A DNA stretch of 64,000 nucleotides from Austropuccinia psidii (taxonomy: Eukaryota; Basidiomycota; Pucciniomycetes; Pucciniales; Sphaerophragmiaceae), in contig JALGQZ010000005.1 of assembly GCA_023105745.1 (NCBI GenBank), forward strand, positions 63,230,019 to 63,294,018, read 5' to 3'. Positions 33,601-44,667 of the stretch are shown piece after piece (the stretch's first letter is position 1; each line of letters starts with the position of its first letter). Made by a program: the position numbers and the translations under genes. The notes under the pieces were generated by a model. It was not told the origin of the DNA and searched no databases. It worked only from the letters and a program-made list of their open reading frames with translations.

Positions 33601-34732
33601 AATACTGGTCATAAGAATGAGGGACTACCTTCAGCACAGTTTCAATTTTTTCTGAATCTTCCTCATCATCTGACTTCTACTCCAGGGATGCATGGAAGGA
33701 TAAAGGAGGAAGGTCCATATCCCCTTGGAAGAGATGAAGTGAAGATATAGCAACATCTTCTCCAACATCTTTTATCTCTTTGAAGACTTCATCTCTTGAT
33801 GAAAGTAATGACTGAGAGGGAATGATGGAAGGTATATGGACAGAAGAAGGACAGAAAGTTGTCTGAAGTTCACCAACCAGAAGAAAACTGTTGACAGCAG
33901 TGGCAAAGTCATTACTAGTAGAAGAAGGAATCTATGATGAAAAATCCCCATTCAAAGCTTGCAAAGGAATGCAAGTCAACAACCCACTTGGTATAATGGG
34001 TGATGAACATGGAAGTTGATGCATCAGAATACAAAATGAAAAGAGGAATATTTTCAGGGAGCTCTGACATAGTCAATGAGTACTTGAGAACAAGATTCTT
34101 TTCAATAAAGTAACATCAGAATCAATGAGAACACTATAAAAGATATAGGAGACAGAAGAACAAATAAGAAATTCTGAAGATTTCTTGACACTAGTATTCA
34201 GGGTGCACAAGTGTGCTCTTGAAGAAAATCAGTGAGAACCATTTATTACGTAATCATTCCCACCCAGGGTGTTCCCTGCTTGTTAGGGAAGCCTCTTGAT
34301 GACCCTGACCTATTCTGAGGCCTCTTGAAGCATTTTTCAATTTGGTGCTTTTTACCACAATAAGTGCATAAAACTTCTTTAATCCTCCTCTCCATTTCAG
34401 AACCAATTTATTTATTGTCCTTATTGCAAAGAGCAGCATGATTCTTATCCTTTGAAGCCAGAAAATTCTTTCCCTTCTTTCTCTTCTTGTGATCATTCTT
34501 CTTGGGAGATGACTCTTGAGGAGGCCTGGAAGAATTACATTCAGTAACTGGAGGCTTCTTCTCTTGATGGCTAAACTTTTCCTTCTGCCTTTCATTGTAC
34601 CTTGTATCTAACTCCAAAGTAATGTCCATGAGTTCTTGAAGAGTATCAAAGTTACCCAGGTGAGAAGCCAACTGGACCAAAATTCTTGATGCCAATCCTC
34701 TTCTATAAACATGAATATATGCCCTTTCCCCC
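30690..34732 (-). pseudogene. Chromovirus element 3 gag (3' part) and pol, decayed
   Basis: Read from 34732 down: Gag C-terminus (GLASRILVQLASH, LDTRYNERQKEK), nucleocapsid knuckle CTYCGKKHQIEKCF (34368-34330, C-x2-C-x3-H-x4-C), degraded protease region, RT (33157-32921 with SLDDIMAFS, where the Tyr of YxDD is Ser), RNase H (32887-32376, ETDASDYSLG and LEELNYEI-type), H2C2 zinc region (32198-31809; the first Cys of CxxC is Phe), integrase core, HVSL segment (31064-30879) and chromodomain (about 30870-30700, LEWKGFSE). Stops and frameshifts are frequent. This copy keeps gag, which elements 1 and 2 lack in the window. Confidence 0.88.
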
Positions 34733-36131
34733 TGTCAGCCTGTGACGCAAAACCAGAGCACAAGCATGACAGCCAAATACCATAAATCAATGGTATAGCC
34801 AAGATACCACCAAAACATGGGTCTGAGCCAAATCAGATCAAAACATATCAAACGAAAGAGGAAACTAACCCCTTTCCAAATATACAAGTCCCATCCCCAT
34901 AGGACACAGAATAACAAAGTCATTCCTGCTCAAAGTTGTTGCTGAGCATAAACCTTAATTTTCACCTCCCATCTGAAATACAGAGTAAGAAGCTTAACCC
35001 CATCAGGTATTCAAATTGAAGCTCTAAGTCAGGGGTATCCAATGGTACCAGCCAAACTGAGCTAGCACCAGTATTACAGAAGTTATGTCCAAATTAGGGC
35101 CAAATAAGGGTGAATAAAATATTCACTTCTCATCTAACTTCTACAGTTTTAGTGTGAGATGCCTAAAGTGGAGTCTTTTTGGAAAGCACACAATCAGAGC
35201 TATCTGATGGTGCCATTTATTTTCCCATATCTCATCTAAAACAAACATTATAAGGGAAAACAAGCCTAATACAGCTTTTTACCTAAAACACGCATATGTA
35301 CAAAAATCTTGTACATGGCATAACTTTGACATATTGAATTATAACCATATCAAATGAGGCTTCATTGTGTAGAAAACATAAATACCGGGCTACATACAGA
35401 ACCAATTTTGAGGTTGATATACCAAAAACTGACAAGGTTATGGCTGTTTTAAAGTCAAAATCCCACAGTTTGGTCAATACAGCCTTACCATGGGATAATA
35501 TCCCACAACCATTATTATGAGGTGTCAAAAAGACAAATGAGCTTGTTCTTAATTCAATACTGGGGTCCCATACAGGTTCTGTACAGCATTCTACGCATCA
35601 TACACGTCAGAATCAGGCTGTGTGGTCCCCAGATGAAAATATTCACCCTGTATTGGTGAAAACTGCCCAGATGTGGTTTCAAAACCACATCTGAGCCCAA
35701 TACAGGCTATAAAGGCCTTTTGAAAAACCACAAGCCTGTACTAGAGAGTGAAAAAGCTTCACTTCCTCTATGTGAAAAGGTCTAGCAGATTTTCACCCCA
35801 TTTCATCATAAAAGGAGGCCTTTTCATTGCCAGAAAAGGAATCCCCCTCCTGCTCTTGAATTCCTACATAGTACAACTGTCAAAAACAGTTATACTCTTG
35901 GAAAATAGTCAGGTTTTACTATAAAATTTAGTATTGTAGTCTTTTATTATTGCAACCCAACAAATAAAGCTGCACCCAGGGTTTTCAACAGTGCACACCA
36001 ATACTAATTCTCATTAGCAAAGCCCTTTTAATTTATAATTAAACCTTTTTTAATAATTTTCATCCATTTCACAGTCATTTTCAAAGTTGTAAATAGCCTT
36101 ATTTCTTCTTTATCATAGACTCATCCTGACA
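34733..36131 (+). mobile_element. Solo LTR-B inserted in element 3 gag
   Basis: 1399 bp, TGTCAGCCTGTGACGC to CATCCTGACA, same orientation as the 3' LTR of element C. Flanked by CCCCC (34728-34732 and 36132-36136). Removing it rejoins the Gag reading frame (ISRFGDWG to AYIHVYRRGLASRI), which confirms the insertion. Confidence 0.93.
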
Positions 36132-36192
36132 CCCCCAATCTCCAAATCTTGATATTAATCTTCTGAAATCAGCAATGGGAGATTCAAAAATT
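36132..36192 (-). pseudogene. Element 3 gag fragment
   Basis: About 60 bp on the minus strand encode ADFRRLISRFGDWG, the part of Gag that continues into 34732 once the LTR-B is removed. It ends where LTR-C sequence of element B begins; the rest of gag and the 5' LTR of element 3 are missing. Confidence 0.6.
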
Positions 36193-38083
36193 TTACAGTA
36201 CAATTGCAATTTTTTTAACTTTTTTTTAAAATGTTAAATTTAAGCTTCAGGTTGCATAAGGCTTATGCAAACTTACAAAATTATTGTTGAAATTGAGGTG
36301 TTGTGTATATTTACTGAATTGGGTAATGATTTTCTATATAGTATGTAAATACTGCATGAGCACAATTTAAAAGGTTTTAAGGCCATAGTGTGGCTTTAAA
36401 TAAATAAAGGGGAAAAATCCATGCAGAAAGGTGGGACAAAGGAAAAAGACCAAACAAAGCTGGGGTACTCAACTTTTTGGATCTTCAAGGATTCAATTAA
36501 GGTTTTTGACTTGTATTTCAGTATTTTCAGCCTTATTTAAACTTTAAGATTAGACTTTGATCCAACTTTAGAGTTGAAACTGGTTTTATCCCAATTTGGA
36601 CAGGAATTTTAAGCTGCCAAAGGGTAAATCCCAATATGCAAGCTTGAAATCAAGGTTTCATGAACTGTAAAAGCTTAGCTCAGCTTAAAAACCTTAAATA
36701 AGCTTTAATCCTGAAAGCTAAAAGCATTAAAACCTTATCAAAAGTTAAGGTTTGGTGTGTGTTGCTATTTTACATGCAAAAATAGAAATAACTTCAAAAA
36801 TTCATTAAAAATCCAATTCTTAATGGATTTTCTTGAAAATTTCACACAGCTTACAAATTGATGTTTTCTGTGTATACATTGAATTTTAAGTATCATTTAT
36901 AAGAGGGTCTTATTGGTAAGTAGCCTGGAAAATTACTCTTCTAATTATAGTTAAAGAAACTTAATATATCTTCAAAAAAAATTCAAATTTGAGCTTAAAA
37001 GATTTTTGCTTGAAAATCTTTTTTTTTAAGTTTTTCATGTGATTAAATTCAATCTAAATAAGCTTAAAATGATCAAACCAAAATAAAATTAAAGCTACTT
37101 TGAGTTAAGAATAACACTGGTAACTTGAAAAAGAAATTAAAAATAAGCTACATTAAGTTAAGAGCTTTATTTTTAAGCATGGCTTACAGTTTTGACCCAA
37201 GAATGACCTCTATATCTATGATGAATAATGTGAGCTTCTATGCAGGCATAAAAGGGCCTACACATCACTGTTTTTGTCCACCACTCATCACTCATCCCAA
37301 TTATATTAGACATTCAAACAGGTAAAGTTTTATCACATATAAAATGTTATTATTAAACAAATTCTTATGTTATTTTATTCTTTATTAATTTTAAATTAAA
37401 GAATTGAAATCATAGAATTCAGATTATTGTTGTAATTACCAATAATACTTTTTATTAAACAAAATCATTATCTTAAGTATATTTTAAAATCCACAAATTC
37501 TTCTTAAAAACTCTTTAATTCTATTTTTTATTATGAAAAGCTGTATTATCTTTAAAAATATTGATTTTTGGGGTGTTTTTAACTTATAATAAATATTTAA
37601 TATAATAACTGTTGCTGTTCAACTTGTTTTATTAAGTAAAACTTATAAGTAAGTTTTTGCTAAATTTCTATGTTTTTTATCTATTATTAGTTTCTTATAT
37701 ATAATTTTTCTTTAAAAATTATCTCTGCACAGTGTGTGTGATGATTCCTTTTGTTTATAAGATTTATATTATTAATAAGTGGATAAATATCATATTTTTT
37801 GCATTTAATTGTCTCATCAAGAGCTTTACACTCCTTATTGTTATAATTGTCTGTGACCATAACAATAATAGAATAATCATAATTTGTTCTAATTATTAAG
37901 ATTTTCTTTTTTTCATCAATTATTTAATAATAATTAAGTTTCTTCTTTTTATTATAGTTATTTTTAATAATTATGTAGATTTGTGGTTATAATATTTGAT
38001 TATATTATATTTTCTACTGAGGACAGTCATAGTACTCTTGATATTTGCTATTATTATCAATATTTTCATGGACAAACCTTACA
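36193..38083 (+). repeat. 5' LTR-C of Gypsy element B, truncated at its start
   Basis: Matches 45665-47245 (3' LTR) along its length, including the CAGAAAGGTGG and GACCAAAC block, the CCTCTATATCTATG and AAAGGGCCT block, and the CACAGTGTGTG block. It ends GACAAACCTTACA at 38083, matching the CATCTTACA end of the solo LTR-C at 53785. Its first 200 or so bases are gone at the junction with element 3 gag. A TGG triplet at 38087-38089 starts a possible primer-binding site. Confidence 0.8.
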
Positions 38084-38896
38084 TTTTGGAGGCCTTTTTG
38101 TGATTTTAACCAACTTTTGGGGCATAAATCATACTCTAGACCTTATTTTACTGTTTCTTGATGCAAAATGGCCAAATTTACTTTAATATTGGGTCTTGCT
38201 TTTGGGAATTATCCCTTATAAATAATCTTTATAATATTAATAAATATATTTTTCTTAAGAATATCATTTGAAACAATATACTATTGAGTGATTTGGAATA
38301 AATTTCTATTGCCTAACTAATGGCTTTTTCACTTAACAGACTTGAAATTTATTCTTTGAGGTATTCTAGTATAAAGTGAATAATAATAAAATTTTGATTC
38401 ATAACTTATTAATTGCATAATTATTATTTCTTGAAAGAAAATAAAAAATCACAACAAAAATTTCTAAAGTTGAAAATCTTTACTTAAAAACATTTTCCTT
38501 TAATTTTAAGACATTTTTCTTCAATTTTGATGTAATTTGCCATAAACTACATTAAAACAGCTTTATCCAACAAGTTGATTTGATAATTTATTTTGTATTT
38601 TTCCTTTTTTTTCTCTAGTGTCATCCATCAGGGAAAGCTCATCTGACTCTAGTACCTCAGAGTCAAGTATTGAAATTCAAACCACCCCAGAACCAAGGGT
38701 TTTAATTCCCGAAAAACCCTTCAGAGGCCCAGATGGTGAGTTCAATCCATTTCTTAGTCTAATTTACTTTGAATTGACTTGAAATGACTTCTACTGAAGT
38801 GGAAGAAATTATTTCATCCAATCAAATGGCTCTGGACAAGGAAATTCAAGTCATAAATCAAAAAGACAAGAATGTCAGCCCAGAGGAGAGGCACAA
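38084..38896 (+). other. Element B leader with a candidate internal exon
   Basis: AT-rich leader between LTR and Gag. Bases 38619-38735 look like an exon: a pyrimidine tract ending TTTTTTTTCTCTAG lies just before, GTGAGT follows immediately, and the 117-nt stretch is open (SSIRESSSDSSTSESSIE, TTPEPRVLIPEKP). A following open stretch (STEVEEIISSNQMALDKEI, SPEERHKWKMPELPPVPK) reaches the Gag start. The remainder shows no gene. Confidence 0.5.
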
Positions 38897-40870
38897 ATGG
38901 AAGATGCCAGAACTTCCACCAGTTCCCAAAGGTTAGCCAGAACCCTTTACACTATTATTGAGAGTCAAAACGCTGACAGAACTGCTATTACTGCTGTCAG
39001 ATTTGAACCATTTCCAACAGGTAGAAATAGAGATATACCAGTCTCAGTACAAGAACTCGTTTATGGAGGCAAAACAGCAAGAGTGGGAACCTCAAGCAAG
39101 TCTTTGGATAGGAAAAATGAACTATTATCTTCAAGTGAAGAAGCTCATGGGCCTAGAAAAGGCAGAGGACCTTGTGAGGTATTGGACACCCATGTCTTTC
39201 AAAGGACAAGTCCAACATATAAAAGCTTGGTTTAAAAAGAAAGCATGTTTTCAGAGGACCAGAAGAAGAAGTTGGCTCAAGGAAAGGACAACAGCCAAGT
39301 GGAAGCTCCTCGAGCATCCAAAAGCAAGAATTTTTATCATAAAGTGCCAAACAAGGACAACCCAGCCCCAAAGAACAATCACAAGATCAAGCAAAAGGCA
39401 AAGTCCAAGTTGAACAAGCCTTACCTGCAGAATTACAGAATTACAAAGAGAGGAAAGACAGCCATGGACAATTTTTTTAATATGGCAAGAGCCTTGATGG
39501 GATTTAAAAACAAGGAGGGGGAAAGAATGAACCAATTTTTTTCAAAGAAATAGACCTTGTCAAATTTGTAACTCACTTTGAAACTTGTAATAAAGAAATA
39601 TGAGCAAAGCTTAACAATTTTGAGTATATCCAACAAAAGCTGGGTGGAGAAATTTTACAAGTAAAAGAGACATAAAATACCATCATTGGTCTATAAAATG
39701 TGATTAAAGACAATATTTTGTTTTTTGGTGCATATTTGTGAGAGAATTGAGCTCAAAGTCACCTTACTCAATCAACCAGATGATAATTCTATTTCTTTTA
39801 TCACTAAACAGCTAAAAGAACTAACAATACAAGCTCAAAACTTGGAAAATTCAACTGGTCATAATTCAGCTCTTTTCCAAGAACATTTGAAAAAAGTAAT
39901 AAAGCAAGACTTGAATTGAAAGAAGATATCCAATAAGCTATTAATGATATATCACTGAAAAATGAGTTTCCAAGACAGTCCACACCCATTCTTGACAGAA
40001 ATGTATTGAGATTGAATAATTACTTACATCATAGTATTTCAAACAATGCAGAGGTGGAAGCTCCCTGTGATTTCAAGGACATTCCCAGATTAGAGGAATG
40101 GCCAACCTTCAGTGGTGAAGGAGAATCTAATAATATGTAATTTGTGAAAACAATTGATATGTTAAAAGAAGACTTTAACACACCAGATGAATACATAAGT
40201 GCCAGATTATACTCATTATTTACCAAATAAGCAACTAAATGGTATTATAAAATGAGGCAAGACCATGGCAAACATTCCTGAACTTGGTGGAAAGAAAACA
40301 CTATTTCCAAATGGAAGAATGATTCCTGGAGATTTAGAATGGAAAATTCTTTTGAAGAAGCCACTTATAATACTGAGAGGGGCAGGCCAATGTCCTGGTT
40401 TATTAAACAGAAGGAAATATTAGCTTCCCTTCATCCTGATATGTCTGAAAAAATGGTGAATCAAAGGATATTAAGAAATTGTGGTTGTGACCTTGAGCAT
40501 GATATAAGAAGCAGATATATTGAGCCTTTCTTACACAAGATTATATCAATACCATGGAAGACAACACTACCAGAGCAAAAATTGGTAGAAATTGGTATAA
40601 TCCCCCAATAGACAATAAGAATAGTGGGAAAACAATTTAAATACCAAATAAACCACAAGACAGAGCTCCTTTGAGATGTGATAAGCTTGCAAGTACATCT
40701 CATTTGACTAATACTTATCCAAAAAATACAAGAATCAATGAGATAGAAAGTGAAAGCGCTGATGACACAGAAGAAACTAATGATGTATCTTTACATGGAG
40801 GTGATTCTGAGCCTTGCAAAGAGGAATAAATACCATATCAACTTAGTATAGAGGATATCAATGTATCCTT
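38897..40870 (+). pseudogene. Element B gag with two overlapping coding-like frames
   Basis: Frame one starts MEDARTSTSSQRLARTL at 38897 and runs 112 codons; frame two overlaps it from 38958 (MEAKQQEWEPQASLWIG, WTPMSFKGQVQHIKAW). A small deletion near 39230 shifts both, so frame two continues as MFSEDQKKKLAQGKDNS to 39553 and frame one as EEEVGSRKGQQPSGSSSS-type sequence. Downstream lie coiled-coil VTLLNQPDDNSISFITKQLK (39750-39918), the capsid core EWPTFSGEGE, MSWFIKQKEILASLHPDMSE and ILRNCGCDLEHDIRSR (40080-40610), and a ruined zinc knuckle near 40660-40730 in which most Cys are lost. Gag assembles the particle. Many stops make it non-functional. Confidence 0.78.
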
Positions 40871-43800
40871 TGAAGTCACAGAAATGCATACTCACTTACC
40901 ACAGTAAAGTTATGAATGGATTGATCTCATACATTTTCAAGATGCTAAAATGCAGAAATCCAAGCCTTTCAGAGGTAAAGGGTATACAGCTGGATCATCT
41001 TGTATCACTAATATTTTGATAAAAAACAAATAAACCAAGATACCTCTTGACTGAGGTGCTTTCTGCACTTGTGTTTGCAAAGATTATCTTCACAGAATAT
41101 ATACTAATTGGCAGGAGCAGTTCATGCAAATGGAAGGTATAAAATTCAGCAGTTCTGGCCAGAATATACACCCTTTGAACATTCTTGATTCAGCAATGAT
41201 ATTTCCTCACCCTGCAGTAAGTATCAGAATTTAAGTTGAGTGTTTTGTTATGAATAATTGCATTTCACAACACTTCATACTTGGGAATTATTATCTCAAT
41301 ATTTATGGTATTGATATCAAGAATAATAAGGACAGATAATTTACTATAGGGGAAAATAAAAGGCAAATATGTTCTTTTCCTCTAGAAAAAGGGAAATAAA
41401 TGTCATTAGTCAAGTCAAAAAATATAACAAGGAAAGATTTGTGACAGATCAATTGATTGAAGCACAAATGAACAATGAATTGACATTAGAAATGAAGGAA
41501 GTCCTTATTGAAATCTTATTTTAATATAGAGAAGTGTTTTCTTCTGATAATAAAGAACTTGGAGCTATTAGAAACCGTGAAGTGTAAATTATGCTTAATG
41601 TAGAAATACTGTACCCTTCACTATTAAGAAGACCAGCTTACCCAGCAAGCCCCAGGTCTAGAGAAGCATTGGAAACTCATATTAATTGCTGATGAAACTG
41701 GGAGCTCTTAGAAATGTTGGACATACTCAGGAATTAGAAGTCCCACCCCCCATAATCATTACTTAGAATAAAGATAAATCAAGCATGGTTGGTTATTTTA
41801 GAGAATTGAATACCTATACCATACCAGACAGCTATCCTATTCCTATAATCCATGAGACTTTTACTCAATTATCCAAATCAAGATTCATCACTTCCATGGA
41901 TGCCCTTAAAGGTTTCAATCAGAATGTTTTGACACCTCCTTCTAGAAAATTATTGAGAATAATTTCTCATTGTGGCATTCATGAATACTTTGGGATGCAT
42001 TTTGGTATTAAAAATGAACCCTTTCATTATCAAAGAATGATGAATACCATTTTTCCTTATAGGCTATCAGAGGAATAATTAATAATTTATATTGATGACA
42101 TTATCATTTGTTCAGAAACCTGGAGATCTTATTTAGAGAGACTTTCATTAGTACTTAAGAAAACCTTTCAAGTGAACATGAAACTATCTCTCAAAATATT
42201 TGATTTTGGATTTCATGAGTTAAACACTCTAGGACATGTAGTTTCAGGACTAATCCTTGGTGTTGATAAAAAAAGTGTCTGCAGTCTTACTGAAGCAAAT
42301 TGGCCAGAACAAGAAATAAATTATGTCTTTGTTGAGACCTTTCAGCTACTAAGGGAAACAACTTAAACATTTTTCAATCCATTCCAGAGCAATTTACAGA
42401 ATTTGTGATCAACAAACTGTCTTTACAATGAGACAAGAAAGGATTCAAGCATATGATAAGATCCAGTATTCCTTAACCAATGCACCATTATTATTAATGC
42501 TAGAATATAAGCTTCCTTTAAAGCTGTATATTGATGCATGTGTTGAAGGTCTATGTGAATCTCTTTATCAAGTTCAGATTGTCAATGCAAAGCCTTACAA
42601 AGGTCCAGTTTGTTTTATCTCAAGACAAATCAAACCTACACAGGAAAGATATGGAGAAAGCCAAATAGAGTGCTTTTTCCATGTTTAGGATCTGGAAAAA
42701 CTTCATTATTATCTTGATTGTAGTGTGTTTGAAGTAATTCCTTATTTTAATGCAGTGAAGTCACTACTGAACATTCAAAATCCAAACAGACACATGTTAA
42801 GGTGGCAGATTGCTATACAGGAGTATAGATGCAATATGACCAAAGTACATAAAGATGGAAATATTCACAAGAAATTTGATTGGTTGAATAGATGAGCATT
42901 ACCCAATAAATATGATCATCCTGATTCTGATCCTGAAAATGCAAAACCTGAAATTCAAATCAAAGGAATTAACATAACAGATGTGGGAACATAATTCTCT
43001 GAAGAAGTTAGAGAAAGCTATAAGATAGATAAGAATTTCCATAATCTTACTTCTATACTTGACAAAGACTGTAAAGATACAGCTTTGGATACTTCTTTAG
43101 ATTAAATTTGGAAACAGTCGTATGATAATGGAAGAGTCCATTTACTTTATGGTATCTTATATCATACGTCTAAACCCACATTATTAATTCTCTTATGTAG
43201 CAGAATTTGAATTAACACAGTACTACTAGAGCTCCATGACAACAATTATTCTAGAAATCTGTCTGAAGAAAGAAAAATGCAAAAAATAAATATATGTATT
43301 GGTGGCCATCTTTGAGGAAAGATGTCACTGTTGTGACAGATGTCAAAAGACCAATAAATCTAATGGTAAAATATTTGCTTTAATGATTTATACACAAGAA
43401 AAAAACACCCCATGAGAAGTGGTTCATATGGATTGGGTAACTACCTTAACACCTGGTGATGAAACATTTTACCATGCATGTCTTGTTATTGTAGACAGGT
43501 ACAGAAAGACCCCAATATTTTTACCATGTCATAAAGATGAAACAGCCATGGATTCAGCTCTTTCAATTTGGATCAGAGTAATATCTCATAGTGGTCTCTT
43601 TAAAAATATCATTATTGATACAGACCCAAAATTTTCATCAGCGTTATGGACAAATCTACATCAGCCTTTGGGTAAAAAACTATCATTCTCAACAGCTTGC
43701 CATCTACAAACAGATGGATTAGCAGAAAGAATTAGTCAGACCATTAAGGACATGATCAGAAAGTTTTGTGCTTATGTCCTGGAGCTTAAAGATTCTTATG

Positions 43801-44530
43801 GCTTTACCCATTATTCGTGTACACTTATACAAGCATTGGAATCAGCCTACAAGACTTTCATTGATGTTTAAACAGGCAAGACTCCTGAAATATTGGAAAA
43901 AGGATGGAACCCTAAACTTCAAGTTTATAATTTGAAAAAAGACATAGTTTATATTCAAACAACTGCATCAAGCTTTAAACTACTGCTTGATAAATTGAGG
44001 CATCATGAAAATTCAAGAATTACTGATGCCTTTGAATATGCTAAACAAAAGTGGGATAGAGCTCATAAAATCCCAGAGTTCAAAGTAGGGGACTTACTAC
44101 TAGTTTCAACCTTGCACTTTAACAATATTAAAGGACCAAAGGAATTGAAAGATTCCTTTTCAGGACCATTTATTTATAGAACCCTTTATGGGAAAAATTC
44201 AGTACAAGTAGAACTGTCAGGAGAATTTGAGAATAAACATCCAACTTTTACTGTCAGTCTAGTAGAGAATTACACTTCAAGTGATAAGGAGTTGTTTCCT
44301 TTTAGAAATAAAACACCATCATAGGTACCACCAATTGATCAAACTGAACAGAAAAATGTGCCAAAAGGTATAAAAGAAAGAAGACTTGGGGTAAAAAATG
44401 AAAGAGAATACTTAGTCAGATACAGAAACCCACAAAATGACAAAGAGTGGCTTTCAGAGAGCAAAATACATGATTACTGAAAGTTTTTCAGAATATTTAG
44501 ACATTATAGAATGCAAATTCCTGTGTAAAA
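40871..44530 (+). pseudogene. Element B pol: protease, RT, RNase H, integrase, chromodomain-like end
   Basis: Protease near 41040 reads PLD-stop-GAFCTCV, the active-site Ser or Thr codon having become TGA. RT spans about 41600-42370 (MVGYFRELNTYTIPDSYPIP, ITSMDALKGFNQNV, MHFGIKNEP) with an intact YIDDIII box at about 42088 that follows a TAA. RNase H 42428-43000 has LYIDACVEGL and [12 protein letters not shown]. Integrase 43419-44320 has MDWVTTL, IIIDTDPKFSSALW and TDGLAERISQ (Glu kept), and the C-terminal part ends KERRLGVKNEREYLVRYRNP and EWLSESKI, a chromodomain-like module. Stops are present throughout, but the integrase half is the best preserved. Confidence 0.87.
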
Positions 44531-44590
44531 TAGCTTTAATTGAGTTCTTTACATACTTAAAAGTATAGTTATAGATTATTAACAGTGGAT

Positions 44591-44667
44591 TATACCCCCC
44601 CCAAATCCAATTGGGGGTATACTATTCAATGAAAGATTTTAGTAAAGTTCTTTTTGGTGGTAGGGAT
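44591..44667 (+). other. Hairpin and polypurine tract before element B 3' LTR
   Basis: TATACCCCC (44591-44599) and GGGGGTATA (44613-44621) are perfect 9-bp arms around a 13-nt loop, followed by CTATTCAATG and the tract GGTGGTAGGGAT ending at the LTR. The same arrangement is found in element 4 at 25379-25453. Confidence 0.7.

Noticed and set aside
36193..38083. A host intergenic region with small genes
   Set aside because: The whole stretch aligns with the 3' LTR-C of element B, so the short open frames in it are LTR sequence.
39251..39535. A 94-codon minus-strand frame opposite element B gag
   Set aside because: It is the complement of lysine-rich gag sequence, giving a Leu and Val-rich shadow; no independent support.
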